Source: Cymodocea nodosa (lineage: Eukaryota; Streptophyta; Magnoliopsida; Alismatales; Cymodoceaceae). From it: a DNA stretch of 64,000 nt. Numbering within the stretch: the first letter of the stretch is position 1; each line of letters begins with the position of its first letter. The stretch is taken from the NCBI GenBank assembly GCA_036874045.1, contig CM072335.1:18607501-18671500 (forward strand), read 5' to 3'. The notes under the pieces are model-generated. The model made no database searches and was not told the origin of the DNA. It saw nothing but the letters and a program-made list of their open reading frames with translations. The position numbers were made by a program, and so were the translations under genes. Shown piece after piece: positions 1 to 10,289 of the stretch.

Positions 1-270
1 ATTATTCCAAAAAGCTTTGAAATAGGACAAGAAGTATATCTTTATATGGCTAGACTTCATAACCATCTAGGAAAATTAAGATCTAGATGGGGAGGACCTT
101 ACATAGTTCGAAATATTTATCCTTATGGAGCTATTAAAATTGAAAATCCTAAAAATCAGAATATATTTAAAGTAAATGGACAAAGACTTAGACCTATTCT
201 GAAAACACCAAAAAGCTCATTTGGAATTATAGAAGAAGTCAGAGTAGAGGATTACTTGAGCTTTACTTAG
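1..270 (+). pseudogene. Integrase C-terminal domain of element A pol (5' truncated by window edge)
   Basis: The frame is open from base 1 and ends at TAG 268-270. The peptide has the typical gypsy integrase tail: an IIPKSFEIGQEVYLY segment, then LGKLRSRWGGPYIV, then FKVNGQRLRPIL. No chromodomain follows, which fits the Athila branch. The same segment recurs on the minus strand in C (about 28000-28270), D (about 15510-15790) and E (about 40640-40930). The 90 codons seen here carry no stop, so this copy is better preserved than its relatives, but the element as a whole is broken. Confidence 0.85.
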
Positions 271-339
271 TAAGAAATCAATTTTTATGTTTATATATAA
301 AAAAATTTATATAAAAAAAACACACACACACACATAAAA

Positions 340-370
<31 letters not shown>

Positions 371-880
371 TGTTACGGTTCAACCGACTGGATCCATCGG
401 TATGACCGAAACATAAAAAAATATGTATATTAATTTTAAGAAAAAAATATTGGTTTTACCGAAACAAAGTATCGGTTCAATCGGAAAAAATATTTAGGTC
501 TGACCGAAACATAGTATCGGTTAAACTGAGAAAAAAAAACAAAAAGTTAAACAAAAAAACTATTATCTGTAGTATTTTTATTATTATATCTATTTGTATG
601 GGGAGTTCGTTGAGTACGCTTAACTCAACGAGCTTACTCCATTGAGTCTTGAGTTAGTCAACGAGCTTATTCCGTTGAGTTAACTATAACTCAACGGAGT
701 ACTGTAGCTAAGACCGCGGATAAAATAGTAATAGTTGGTTCGAGAAATGACCCGATTACCCGCCTAAACTTAGGGCTTATTTATCTAAAACCTAAGGTTT
801 TGGGGGCATTATCCGGCAAATTATTTAGAATCTAGAACAGTAGAAATCAGAGCGATTCCGTGTTGTTGGGTAACTCCACG
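271..880 (+). repeat. Element A spacer between pol and env-position ORF, with two hairpin families
   Basis: Non-coding. It starts with a CA run (about 320-335) and a TA microsatellite (about 341-358). From 375 to 530 there are repeated inverted motifs of the type CGGTTCAACCG and ATGTTTCGGT / ACCGAAACAT. From 600 to 710 there is a second family, ACTCAACGGA / TCCGTTGAGT, in alternating orientation and able to form short stem-loops. The same two clusters occupy the same position in D (about 14980-15480), C (about 27550-27910) and E (about 40100-40610), so they belong to the element and are not local slippage. Confidence 0.75.
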
Positions 881-3094
881 ATGAGGAAAATGACGCTTGA
901 ATTCTGGGAAGATGTAGTAGACACCGCATAGTTTCTAAAGGGATCTGAAGAATGGCACACGCGGCAAAAGATCCGGAATACAACAAGAGAGAAAGAGCTA
1001 CAAAAGGTAGAATCAGAACTCTTTAACTTGAGGAAAGTTTTAGTTGAGTTAGAAATACAAATACCACAAATAATGGAGACACAGATTAGAGTGGCAACTG
1101 AAATTGCAGTTAACCAAGAAAGAAAAATCCGGCCAAACAATGAAGTAGCCCTAGAGCTAATTCAACGTAAAGCCAGATTGTGGTTTAAGAAACACATTGC
1201 TGGTCAAGGAAGCTGGGCAATATGGGAGCAGCAACGAGCAAGAGAATAGGAAGAATCGACTACTGAAAGACCTGTTCCTGAGGAACAGCATTCAAGACCT
1301 CTAGTTCAGCCAACAGAGCGATTGCCACGATTAGCATTTGTTTGGCCAAGAACTGATGAAGAAGAGAAAGAATTTACTAGCTTGGTCAAAACAGTAAGAG
1401 ACCAAGGTGATACTCAAGAAATAGCTACAGCTAAGGCACATATTTTATATGATGCCATTAAGAGAAAAAGGGTGGAAGAAAGGATAAGGGTCCAATACAA
1501 AATAAAAGTTGAACAATATCAGGCAACAGCTACTGCCAAACTTGTTGCAAAAAGAGATGAAGCTGGTCCTTCGAGACCAATAATTATAGAAAAAGTTAAA
1601 CAGGAAGAGCCAGTACCTGTGGCTCGAAGGCTTGCAGAGCCTACTTTTGTAGATTTAATTTTAGAAGATGAAGAGGAAGAATAGACACAACTAATCAGAA
1701 AAAAGAAAGGAAAAGAAAAAGTGCCTGAAAATGAGGAAATTAAATTTGAAGTACCAATTTTTACAAGGCCTGTAGAGCAAATTTTTATTAACCTGCTATC
1801 CGATTCCAAGGAGGAGCAGGAGGAACTACAACAGCAGGAGCAAAGAAAAGAAGAAAATCAGGCTGAAATTAGTCTACAGCCTGTACAAGAAGAAACAGAA
1901 ATTAGGGCAGAAACTAAATTGCCCGTGACTCCATCCCAATCTGTTATAGAATCAGAAAGAACAGTAACAAAATAGATTGGTAGTCAGGAGGAAGAAGAAA
2001 GAGTAGAAAATGAAGAGAATGAAAGAAGTCATTTGGACAAAAATAATTTCACAGATTCCATTGAAGAGCAAGAAACGTTTCAACAATATATGGAAAGAAT
2101 TCAAGACAGAGTGGAGAGTTCTACCAGCTCACCACCACAAATAGAAACAGAAACAGAAATTCTGGAATCTATAGAAAATGTTCAAATGCAGCCTATGTTA
2201 GAGGAAGAGCAAGTACAAACCACTCTGGAACAACAAAGTCAACTTCCTGACCCGACTGAAACAACAGTTTTGAATGAAGTACATTTTTGTAGTCAGGAAG
2301 CTTATACCAAATACCAAGAAATAAGGGGTTATGACATTATTTACAGTAGACCAGTAAATTGGGATGGAATGCAAGAAATCAAAGATCTATTTGAATTCCA
2401 AGGTCTACTGCAATTCATTTCTCAAGAGAGAGGGCATGCAGTATATGAGAATTTAGTGCATTGTTTTTATGCAAATTTAAGAGAAAGAGGAGGATTAATT
2501 TCAAATGTGGAGGAAGCTGATATACAGATAACACCAGAGCTTCTCCACAACATTTTTGGATTGAAGAATGAAGGAATAAAAATTTTGGAAGATACAACTA
2601 CTGTCGAGTGGACTGAACAGGAAATTAAGGATTGTTTAGCTATCAATCTTGATGTGCCTTTATTAAACAGATTGAAGCATTTAAGTGGTAAGGCACACAT
2701 GGTAGCTAACATTTTGATTAAAAATGTCTATCAACAACAAGGCCATGACATAGAATTAAGTCAATTTGTCAAATGGGCCACATATGCAGTTGTAAACAGG
2801 ATTCAAATAAATTGGTCTGTAGTTTTTATCTCCAAGCTGAAAGTAGTAAAGAAAAAATTATTTTATGGAGATTTGATTCCACTACTGATGGTGGACTATA
2901 TCGATTTCACTAAATGGACATCAAAAAGGATCAGATCAAGAACCATTTCAGTGAAAGAATACAGAAATTTTGTAGCTGCAGAGATAGCTGTACCTTCTAG
3001 AGGCATTACAGGAGCTGTAGAAAGAATTAATCAATTAGAACTTCAATTAGAAAAACTCCAGAAGGAAGTAGATGAACTTAGGAATAGAGATTAA
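881..3094 (+). pseudogene. Env-position ORF of element A (plant-transposon-protein-like), four in-frame TAG stops
   Basis: One reading frame runs from ATG 881 to TAA 3092-3094 (about 738 codons), interrupted only by TAG at 929, 1247, 1682 and 1973. The N-terminal two thirds is acidic, glutamine- and glutamate-rich and probably disordered. The C-terminal third (from about 2280) is a compact conserved region with the motifs YDIIYSRPVNWDGMQEIK, ISQERGHAVYENLV and LFYGDLIPLLMVDYIDFTKW, ending in a short leucine-rich coiled coil. From memory this resembles the family annotated as putative plant transposon protein, common in ORFs downstream of pol in Athila-type elements; the match was not searched. 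No signal peptide or clear membrane segment was seen, so env is a positional label only. D reads CAG where A has TAG at 1973. Confidence 0.7.
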
Positions 3095-4021
3095 ATTGTA
3101 TTGCTCGTCTACTTGTGTAAAATTGTATGAAATTGTATAATGTACTTGTAATATAATTGATTCATATTAATGAATATAATTTTTCAGATGCAATTTTCAT
3201 ACGTGTTTTGAATATGAAATGAATGGAATTTATTAAATATTATGTAATTTGTGGAACTTTATGAATGAATATGTAACAGATTTACAATTTGCTAAATGAC
3301 CGGATAACTGCTTAAAAATTTCTACATGTGGCAAGGTAAAATGTAAATTCTACATAACATAAAATGACCTGCAAGTTAAATCTTTATATAATGTTCAGAT
3401 TTAAATGAATTTTGATTAGAATGATGCATTAATGACATAGATTTAACTTTATTTCAGTTAGCAAAATGAAAAAAAAAAGCAGAGAGAAATTTACGAGAGT
3501 AAAACATAAAAGTTGCTAAGTGTTAACTCAACGAAGTAATTTTGTTGAGTTAATCGTAACTCCACGAGGTCAGTAATATAATATAAGGTCACTCCGTTGA
3601 GTTATCTGTGACTCAACGAAGTTAGTCCATGGAGGTATCAATAGTAATCGATTATGTTCCGTTGAGTTATCTGTAACTCAACAAGGTTAGTTCGTGAATT
3701 AAGCAGAACGGTTATTCTTTTAACCACGAACGACACTTCGTCAACTTAGCGGTTACTAAAATTTGAAATTAATAGTGGTACGCGTACCCATAAAAATAGG
3801 AACCACGATGCACGTTGCAAGACACGTTCTTGCAATGAGATTTATTCACTTTATGGATGTACATTATATATATAAATCAGAATGTTATTTACGAGTTACC
3901 AGCACTTTTAAAAGAAAGGAGAATGCTTTGGAGGAACTGGAAGGAGAAGTAGCTGATTCAACTTCATCCGACAACAAATATTTACTGAATGGAAAGCTTC
4001 AGACTGGTGTGTAATTTCTAG
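3095..4021 (+). other. Element A spacer after env-position ORF
   Basis: AT-rich non-coding sequence. At 3520-3690 there is another cluster of ACTCAACGGA / TCCGTTGAGT inverted motifs. The stretch to about 3870 is collinear with the reverse complement of 25540-26310 in element C, which establishes it as ancestral element sequence. An open stretch at 3763-4014 has no recognisable product and is not called as a gene, although its last 35 codons are glutamate-rich. Confidence 0.6.
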
Positions 4022-4303
4022 GGAGGAGAAAATATAAATGAGAAGAATATAAGTTATGAAGCATTACTAGAACAAGGATCTAGAATAGAAAAATTAGAAA
4101 AGATAATCCAACAATTAAACAATCGTCTAGATTTTGTATTTGGAAGTGCTGCAATTCAAAATCAGAATAGAAATATACCACTTAGATAGAAGGAACCAAT
4201 GGAAGGTAGACCTACTAGAGGATTGCCAATACAAGCTATACCTAATCTTGTCAATAGAATGGTCAATGAAATTGATACCTCTTTTGGGAGGATAGCTGAA
4301 TGA
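4022..4303 (+). pseudogene. Small coiled-coil-like coding relic between env-position ORF and F-box relic
   Basis: After TAG at 4019-4021 this frame is open to TGA at 4301-4303, apart from one TAG at about 4187. The first half is heptad-like (EALLEQGSRIEKLEKI, then QQLNNRLDFVFG), as in a short coiled coil; the second half is NLVNRMVNEIDTSFGRIAE. There is no good ATG in frame. Codon-like composition and the single amber stop suggest a real but decayed coding segment or exon. It directly precedes a candidate intron and the F-box relic, so it may be an upstream exon of the same transcript. Function unknown. Confidence 0.4.
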
Positions 4304-4328
4304 AGTAGCATATCTGAAGCAACTATCT

Positions 4329-4484
4329 GTATGTATATATGTTTCTATTTTTTAGTTAATAGTATCGTAGAGTTAGTCCTTAACTCAATGAACTTATTCC
4401 GTTGAGTTATTCCTTAACTCTACGAGGGTGTGCAGTAGTTATGTTAATTTTTGTCTCTACTAAATTTTTGTTTGTGTTATACAG
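4329..4484 (+). other. Candidate intron just upstream of the F-box start
   Basis: A plant-like donor (CT|GTATGT, GT at 4329-4330) and acceptor (GTTATACAG, ending 4484) bound 156 bases that are T-rich before the acceptor. The F-box ATG follows nine bases later at 4494. The intron would contain one more ACTCAACG / CGTTGAGT hairpin. Splicing would join the small relic at 4022-4303 to the F-box leader. Based on splice-site consensus only. Confidence 0.4.
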
Positions 4485-4493
4485 AATCAACAA

Positions 4494-5632
4494 ATGGAAT
4501 TGATGCAATTACCGTTGGATGCACTAAGGGAAGTACTGAGTAACTTGTCAGCCAAAGATTTGTGCAGACTGTGTTGTGTATCAAAGGAAATTAAAAACTG
4601 TATTGAAGAAAAATATTTTCAAGGACTACAAGCTGCAAAAATGACTAAGATTAGAGATGGATTCATATGGAGGTCATTTAATCGTAGTTCAATTAATCAT
4701 GAATATCTGGCTATGGAAGAAACTACTGAAATTCCACCCAATGCATTAGAAGGAATAAATCATATTATGGGGATAGATGAAGGATTAATCATATACAAGA
4801 CGAGACCAAGGTATGCAAGTTTATTATTACCTAATATTTTGATAAGAAATCCTATAACAGGAGAAGAATGGAATATAGGAAGACCTAATAGATTTGAAGT
4901 ACCAACTGTAAATTATGGGTTAGCTTTAATATTTTCTGATAAAAATTTTGCAATTCCTCAAAAATTATATTATTGGAGACCTACAGGAAATTGGGGTGAA
5001 GATTTACGCTTAAGTGTGTATAATTTTCTGAATAGATCTTGGAATGAAAATATTATGATATATCTAGGACAGAAATCATTAATTAACCAAACACATGTCA
5101 TACTTGATGGATATATATATCTTGTCACAGATATTTCAATTGCATTTGGATCTAATTTATACATAGTGAGCATAGACAGTTATGATGAATATATAGAAAT
5201 TTTACTTGTACCGAGTGATATAGCTAAACCACCATCTACAGAATTTAATAAAATTCAAATAGGAATGTAGTATAATGAAGAAGATGATCCTACTTTATGT
5301 CTGATAAGATGGTGGGATGAACTGATGCAATTTCAAATATGGATTATGGAAGACATAAATGAATGGAAGTGGGAAGAGAAGTATATTGAAATAGATGTAG
5401 AAATAGAAACTACTACATTACCTTGGAACCAAAAGGATCCCTTTCTACATTTCATATCATTAATGGTAATACATTTGTATTTGGAATTTATAATATATTA
5501 CACATTTACAAATTAAGAAGGAACAAGAACTGCATGAAAACAGAATTAATAGCAAGAAGAACTATGCCTAAAAAGTTTGCTTGGACTAATACATTTATTC
5601 CATTTGTTCCTACTTTTCAATCATGTTCTTAA
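4494..5632 (+). pseudogene. F-box protein relic carried inside element A
   Basis: The ATG-initiated frame opens with an F-box at residues 5-45 (LPLDALREVLSNLSAKDLC, then RLCCVSKEIKNCIEEKYF), the Skp1-binding motif of SCF ubiquitin ligases. Residues 80-260 resemble an F-box-associated C-terminal region: a RNPITGEEW motif, YYWRPTGNWGEDL, and strand-like repeats. The frame is broken by TAG at 5268-5270, resumes in frame to about 5440, then shifts to a second frame ending at TAA 5630-5632 in a typical F-box C-terminus (RRTMPKKFAWTNTFIPFVP). Total about 375 residues, normal for the family. It lies between the env-position ORF and the 3' LTR, where Athila-like elements normally have no F-box gene, so it looks like a captured host gene. 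Whether it was functional during transposition is unknown. Confidence 0.75.
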
Positions 5633-7358
5633 GTTGTAATTTTGTGTGTTTAATGTTGTGTATTCTATGTTTATGTATAAAAACAAAAAACAAAATATCA
5701 ATCCAGTTTGTTGGTATCTGTTTTGGGAAACCAACTGGCTTACTTGTGAGCCACCATAGGCATAGGACCCTAGGTTCCACACAAGACACTGATTTATTAA
5801 TATCTGTTAAGTGTTATTTTGTTTTATATTTTGCTTTTATCTATGAATAAAAAGTTTTTTAGAATCAAAAATCAGAATATGCAGAAGGAGAGACAAACAG
5901 AACAAGGTATGTAACCAATTACTTACCCTAAATTTTAAATCAAACAAAACTGTATTCATGCCTGCTACAATTACTGTACTTATTGTCAAATCTTTTACAT
6001 TGAGGACAATGCAAAATGTAGGTATGGGGGGGAGGTAATTAAAGTAACAGCCATGTAAGTTTGTTAATTAAAAAAAATTAAAATGGTACCACAAAGTTTT
6101 GTGGAAATTGAAAATTTTTATGAACTTGCTGTAACTATCCGATAATTGAGACTATAAAATTTATAATTTGTAACTACTTGAATGTTATATTTAGAAGGCT
6201 ATATATGATGCTATAGAATTTACTATTTATGTAAATCTAGATATAGTATCTTATGATTTTTCTGAATTTCATGAGTTTAATAGTTTCACGATTTTAAAAT
6301 GAAATCAGAATACTTAATGAAAAATCAATAAATTATCTGAAGTCCTGAAGGAGCTGAGATGTGAATTCTAGATTAAATGAAACACATATGATTAAAGATA
6401 CATTTAATTTGATTGATTGAACTTGTAGAATGATTTATGTGTAGATCTTATTAAACTACAGAAAAAGTATGAGCTCACTGTTATGGATTCATATTTTCAG
6501 TAAATGATAGAAACATGACTATATGAGATTGGTGTTTTACTTCATCTATATTAATGAAATACGTATATATACAGTATGTGATTAATGCTTTGTTTTGTGT
6601 GTATTTTGATTGAAAAAAAAAAAAAAAAAAGGAAAAAAGAGAAAAAATTGAGAGTTTATTGACTTGTTTGATCACGAGCCTTTTGTACTTGAGCAAATAG
6701 GTATGTAAGGATTGTTGACGTGAAAAAGGACTCTTGAAATCTGGCAACCTAAGATCCTGATCAGATCTGGGATTGTTGATTGAAAGCTCGTTACATGGGT
6801 ACATTAGAAAGCTCTTGTAAGATTCAAGCTTGTAAATTAACTTTTAAAGTACGAGAAAAAAAAAAAATATATATATATATATATATACATATACTATTCT
6901 GAAAAGATACAAATGTTTTGTGAAATACAGATATCTTATGAATTGAGTATATTTTCTGTTATCTAGAATTGCTGTAATATGAATCTAGAATTGACTTTTG
7001 AAGTTGTTTTAATGAAGATACAATTCTTTATTCTACTTGTCTTAATCATATTGAATTGGATTGTACTTTAATTCGTATGTTGTTGAAATTTCTTTTAGAA
7101 ATCTTATTGGAAAATTCAGGATAGCAGATGATGAAAAGAAGAACAAACGATAATATAATTAACACCTATGTGATGATGATATAGTTTGTATGTAATTGAC
7201 ATATATTCTAAGTATATTAGCAGGTTGATTACTGAAACTTACAGAATATATATTCTTATGCTGAATAGAAAAGAAAAAAAGAAGAAGAGGAATTAATTCT
7301 AGCACTTTTTGAAAGACCAATTAATTAGATCTTAGTTTGCTAAGGGACTAGCAAAATT
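5633..7358 (+). other. Non-coding region of element A between F-box relic and polypurine tract
   Basis: AT-rich with no supported ORF. At 5990-6036 there is the motif TTGAGGACAATGCAAAATG followed by a purine run GGTATGGGGGGAGG, typical of the 3' untranslated region of Athila/Tat elements and possibly an internal polypurine tract. Homopolymer A runs lie at about 6613-6630 and 6854-6868, followed by a TA microsatellite to about 6888. Confidence 0.55.
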
Positions 7359-7373
7359 TAGGTATAGGGGAAG
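7359..7373 (+). other. Polypurine tract of element A
   Basis: Purine-rich AGGTATAGGGGAAG stands directly before the TGTTTAG that starts the 3' LTR, the expected site of plus-strand DNA priming. It is preceded by GGGACTAGCAAAATTT, a motif common ahead of Athila polypurine tracts. Confidence 0.8.
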
Positions 7374-9604
7374 TGTTTAGAATGAAAAAGTGCATATTAT
7401 TAACGGTTAAATGATGGTTAATTGCATAATATTTAGCTTATCATATGAGAATTAAGCCATTATGTTATAATTGCACTATTATATGCTTTAATTGAAGAAT
7501 CTGCTTAATTTTGGGGAATTAATGTCAATTTAGTACATTTCTGAACTATCGGTAAGTTGCAGGCTATGAAATTCTTAAGTATCTAAATTTTCTGATATTT
7601 CGGATAGTTATGTTTAACATACCGAACATATTTCGGACAGTTATGTTTAACAAACCAAACATGTCGGATAGTTATGTTTAAATTGCCGAATAGTTATGTT
7701 TTGAAAGAATATTTTATTATTTCCTGAAGTACACGTGTCGAAACCATAATGCATGACTTAAGTGAACTTTCGGTGAGTTATCTCTAACTATCCGAAATTG
7801 CAGCTAGGCATCGGACAGTTATATATGTAACCCTCTGAAATCTCTTTTTATTGATAAAATAGCTGTGGACATGTGTCATATTCTAGTAAAGTGACTTAAG
7901 TGGGTTTTCGGTGAGTTAGCTGTAACTATCCAAAATGCATCTGAGCATCGGATAATTAGACCTGTAACTCTCCGAAATGGGTATTTTATTATTAAACTAC
8001 TGCTGACACGTGTCGAGATTTGGTAGATTTACTTAAGTTATATATCGGTGAGTTAGCTGTAACTATCCGAAATGCATCGGATAGTTAAGTTTATACATAT
8101 TCGAAATGCACCTGAGCATCAGATAGTTAAATTTATGCACGTGTTTTATAGTTAAATCAACAAAGAAAGTTCGTTGAGTTATCTGTAACTCCACGGACTA
8201 TTTATTTTCTAATATGCCACTATAGCGGTTGTAGAAACAAGACAGTTGGAAGAAAAACCACGATTGCATGTATTGTGCAGGGAGAAGAAATCATCGTCGT
8301 TGATATGAATGAAGAAAATCCAACCAATCATTCAAGCAAAAGCAGTTACTACTGAAGAAATATAAAAGAAAATAAGAAAAAGAAGTAGGTGTGTGATCGA
8401 TGGACAGCAAGTGTGTATAGAGGAGGAGCACCGAGCTTTCTGCAGGCAGTATCAGCGATTCTCCAAAGTACCACACCAACCATCGTTACCACCACCATAT
8501 CCACCATAATCACCAACCATCGGAGGTCTGTGAGAATACTTTCTTGATGTCGGGTCGATTCCGAGCCAAACACAATATCTGACAACCACTGTGAGGAGTG
8601 ATCGCGTCGCAGGAAGGGAAGCCATTTTCACCAAGCGTCAACTCATATTTTAGGAGATTGTAATGCTTTTAGCCTTGGCTTCGGGTTGATGCTTGTATGC
8701 TGAAGAGAAGATTATCTTGCAATTCTAGACTCGCGATTCTATAGGGAGAGGAGATAGAATTGTAAGTGGTTTAATTTTCAGTGGTGTAATCGCGTTGCAA
8801 GTAGTGCTGGAAGTATTTACTGTCGAGTGAGATTACTTTACATTTCACCTTTCGCCCATTTCCATGTTCATATTAAAACAGAAATACCAAAAGCAATTTA
8901 TCTATGTTTGTATGTTGTATTTGAGTGTTGTATTGTTTGTGTTGTATCGTGATTAATGTTATCTTTGTCAATGTTGTGATTGTTTTATGTTTGTTTTAGT
9001 TTTACAGTTTACTGAAATTGGTTCGTTCAAAAGACTTAAAGATTTTAATGGTTACTTTTTTAATTATCTGAATGTTAGTATTGCTTAATGATAAATCCAG
9101 TGTTTACTAACATTAAAGAGCTTAATTGATGTTATTTACAATCTATGGAATTGCCCAATGGTTGGCTGAATTCCTCTGTAAATAGCAGTATTAAAAAGAA
9201 AAGATAGGCTTGTGGAGTTAACTTAAGTTCACGAGGTTAGTCCGTTGAGTTAGCCATAATTCAATGAACTTTATACATTGAGTTAACTGTAATTCAATGG
9301 AGAACTTATTGAATATATAAATTTGATTGTTAACAAATGAACAGTTCTCAAATTCTTCAGCAATTCCCTATGGAATCGACCTCTACTTGCACACTGATAC
9401 AATAGACACTATGCACTTGCAGTTAAAGTACAAATTGGAATTAATATCAAAATTGTATTAAAGGTTGTTTGTTTACTTCTAAAAGAAAGAATAGACATAA
9501 AAATAAATTAACTAAAAAAAAAGAAGTAATAAATCCAAGTTTTTTTGGTACGTTATTGGAGATCTAATCAGATACTTTGGTGTAGTGCTGGGAAAACACA
9601 AACA
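7374..9604 (+). repeat. 3' LTR of element A (about 2.23 kb, TG...CA)
   Basis: Starts TGTTTAGAATG after the polypurine tract and ends ...AAACACAAACA at 9604. It is collinear with minus-strand LTRs of B (23675-25527), C (32750-34954) and E (45383-47342). Inside are three tandem units of about 137 bp (7731-8140) with a G-box and hairpins, a CT-poor central part, and ACTCAACGGA hairpins near 8160-8200 and 9215-9310. An extra segment of about 35 bp (about 9547-9580), absent from C, lies close to the end. No ORF in it is credible. Confidence 0.85.
7731..8140 (+). repeat. Three tandem G-box/hairpin units in the LTR of A
   Basis: Three diverged units start at about 7731, 7869 and 8006 (period about 137 bp). 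Each has a CACGTG-type box (ACACGTGTCG at 7731 and 8006, ACATGTGTCA at 7869), then ACTTAAGT about 17-25 bases later, then a stem TCGGTGAGTTA...TAACTATCCGA (first copy 7770-7795), and in the first two units a second half-stem before the next G-box. C carries three such units at about 34315, 34451 and 34589 in reverse; B retains only one. Confidence 0.8.
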
Positions 9605-10230
9605 GAACTCCACAACAAAATGGAGTTGCTGAAAGGATGAACATGACCTTAATTGAACGGGCAAGATGCGTAAGACTACATGTAGGTTTTCCCAAGACAT
9701 TTTGGGCAGAAGTTGTCAATACAACTGCCTATCTAATAAATAGAGGATCATCTGTCCCAATAGGACTTAAAAACCCTAAAGAATTGTGGACAGGGAAAGA
9801 GGTCAACTATACTCACTTAAAAGTCTTTGGATCCAAGTCATTTTTCCACTTGAATAGTGACAAAAGAAACAAGCTGGATTCTAAATCACAGAAATGTTAT
9901 TTCATTGGCTATGGTAAGGATTATTTTGGTTACAGATTCTAGGTAGAAGAAACCAAGAAAATAATCCATGCAAAAGATGTCACCTTCATTGAATCCAAGA
10001 TGTATAAGCATAGAGAAAGTGCAGATGAATAGCAATCAGAGCTTTAGTCTAAAAGTACTACTGAGATTAGTCTAGATAATGATGTTGAACAACTTCAGAA
10101 GAAACCTATAGAAGAAATTCAGTTTCCAAAGGCTGAACAACAAGAACATCTAGATGATCAAGAAGATGAAGTTGTCAGCAGACAACTTAGAAGATCTGGA
10201 AGGGTTTCCAGACAACTTGAAAGGTATGTA
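9605..10230 (+). pseudogene. Copia-1 integrase C-terminal half
   Basis: Reading starts in frame at the junction with A. The peptide has TPQQNGVAERMNMTLIERAR, NRGSSVPIGLKNPKELWTG and FIGYGKDYFGYRF, the standard end of copia integrase and its linker to RT. Stops include TAG at 9940-9942, after which an acidic linker (about 9943-10230) continues in frames broken by TAG codons. The catalytic D,D residues lie upstream and are not in the window. Confidence 0.8.
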
Positions 10231-10289
10231 CCATCATTCAATTATCTGTTGATGATAGTGAACCTGAAACATATCAAAAGCAATCTGTG

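Larger units (their letters stand above)
1..9604 (+). mobile_element. Athila-like Ty3/gypsy element A, 3' portion
   Basis: Right-hand part of a large LTR retrotransposon; its 5' LTR, gag, protease, RT and most of integrase lie left of the window. In order it keeps the integrase C-terminus, a hairpin-rich spacer, a 2.2-kb env-position ORF, a second spacer, a small coding relic, an F-box gene relic, a polypurine tract and the 3' LTR. The integrase tail and env-position ORF match the minus-strand elements B-E here, which have Athila-type pol and a tRNA-Asp-like primer site. The right end is sharp: the LTR ends in CA at 9604 and the next base resumes copia-1 integrase in frame. The element therefore inserted into copia-1; a 5-bp duplication GAACT is likely, but the left flank is not visible. 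Confidence 0.85.

Noticed and set aside
341-358. TA microsatellites as an origin or centromere signal
   Set aside because: Short, at comparable positions in sister elements and explained by slippage.
847-1140. Minus-strand ORF of 97 codons with a hydrophobic N-terminus
   Set aside because: It lies antisense to the env-position ORF and has no conserved counterpart in C, D or E; hydrophobicity reflects the acidic coding strand.
881-3094. Reassigned amber codon (alternative genetic code) to explain TAG-only stops
   Set aside because: Neighbouring plant genes end in TAG themselves (52628, 268) and sister elements have CAG or CAA at corresponding sites; decay explains it better.
881-3094. True retroviral envelope protein
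   Set aside because: No signal peptide, transmembrane segment or fusion-peptide-like region was seen; only its position downstream of pol suggests env.
7731-8140. CRISPR-like array in the LTR
   Set aside because: Units are diverged, palindromic and spaced at 137 bp with no unique spacers; this is eukaryotic LTR sequence.
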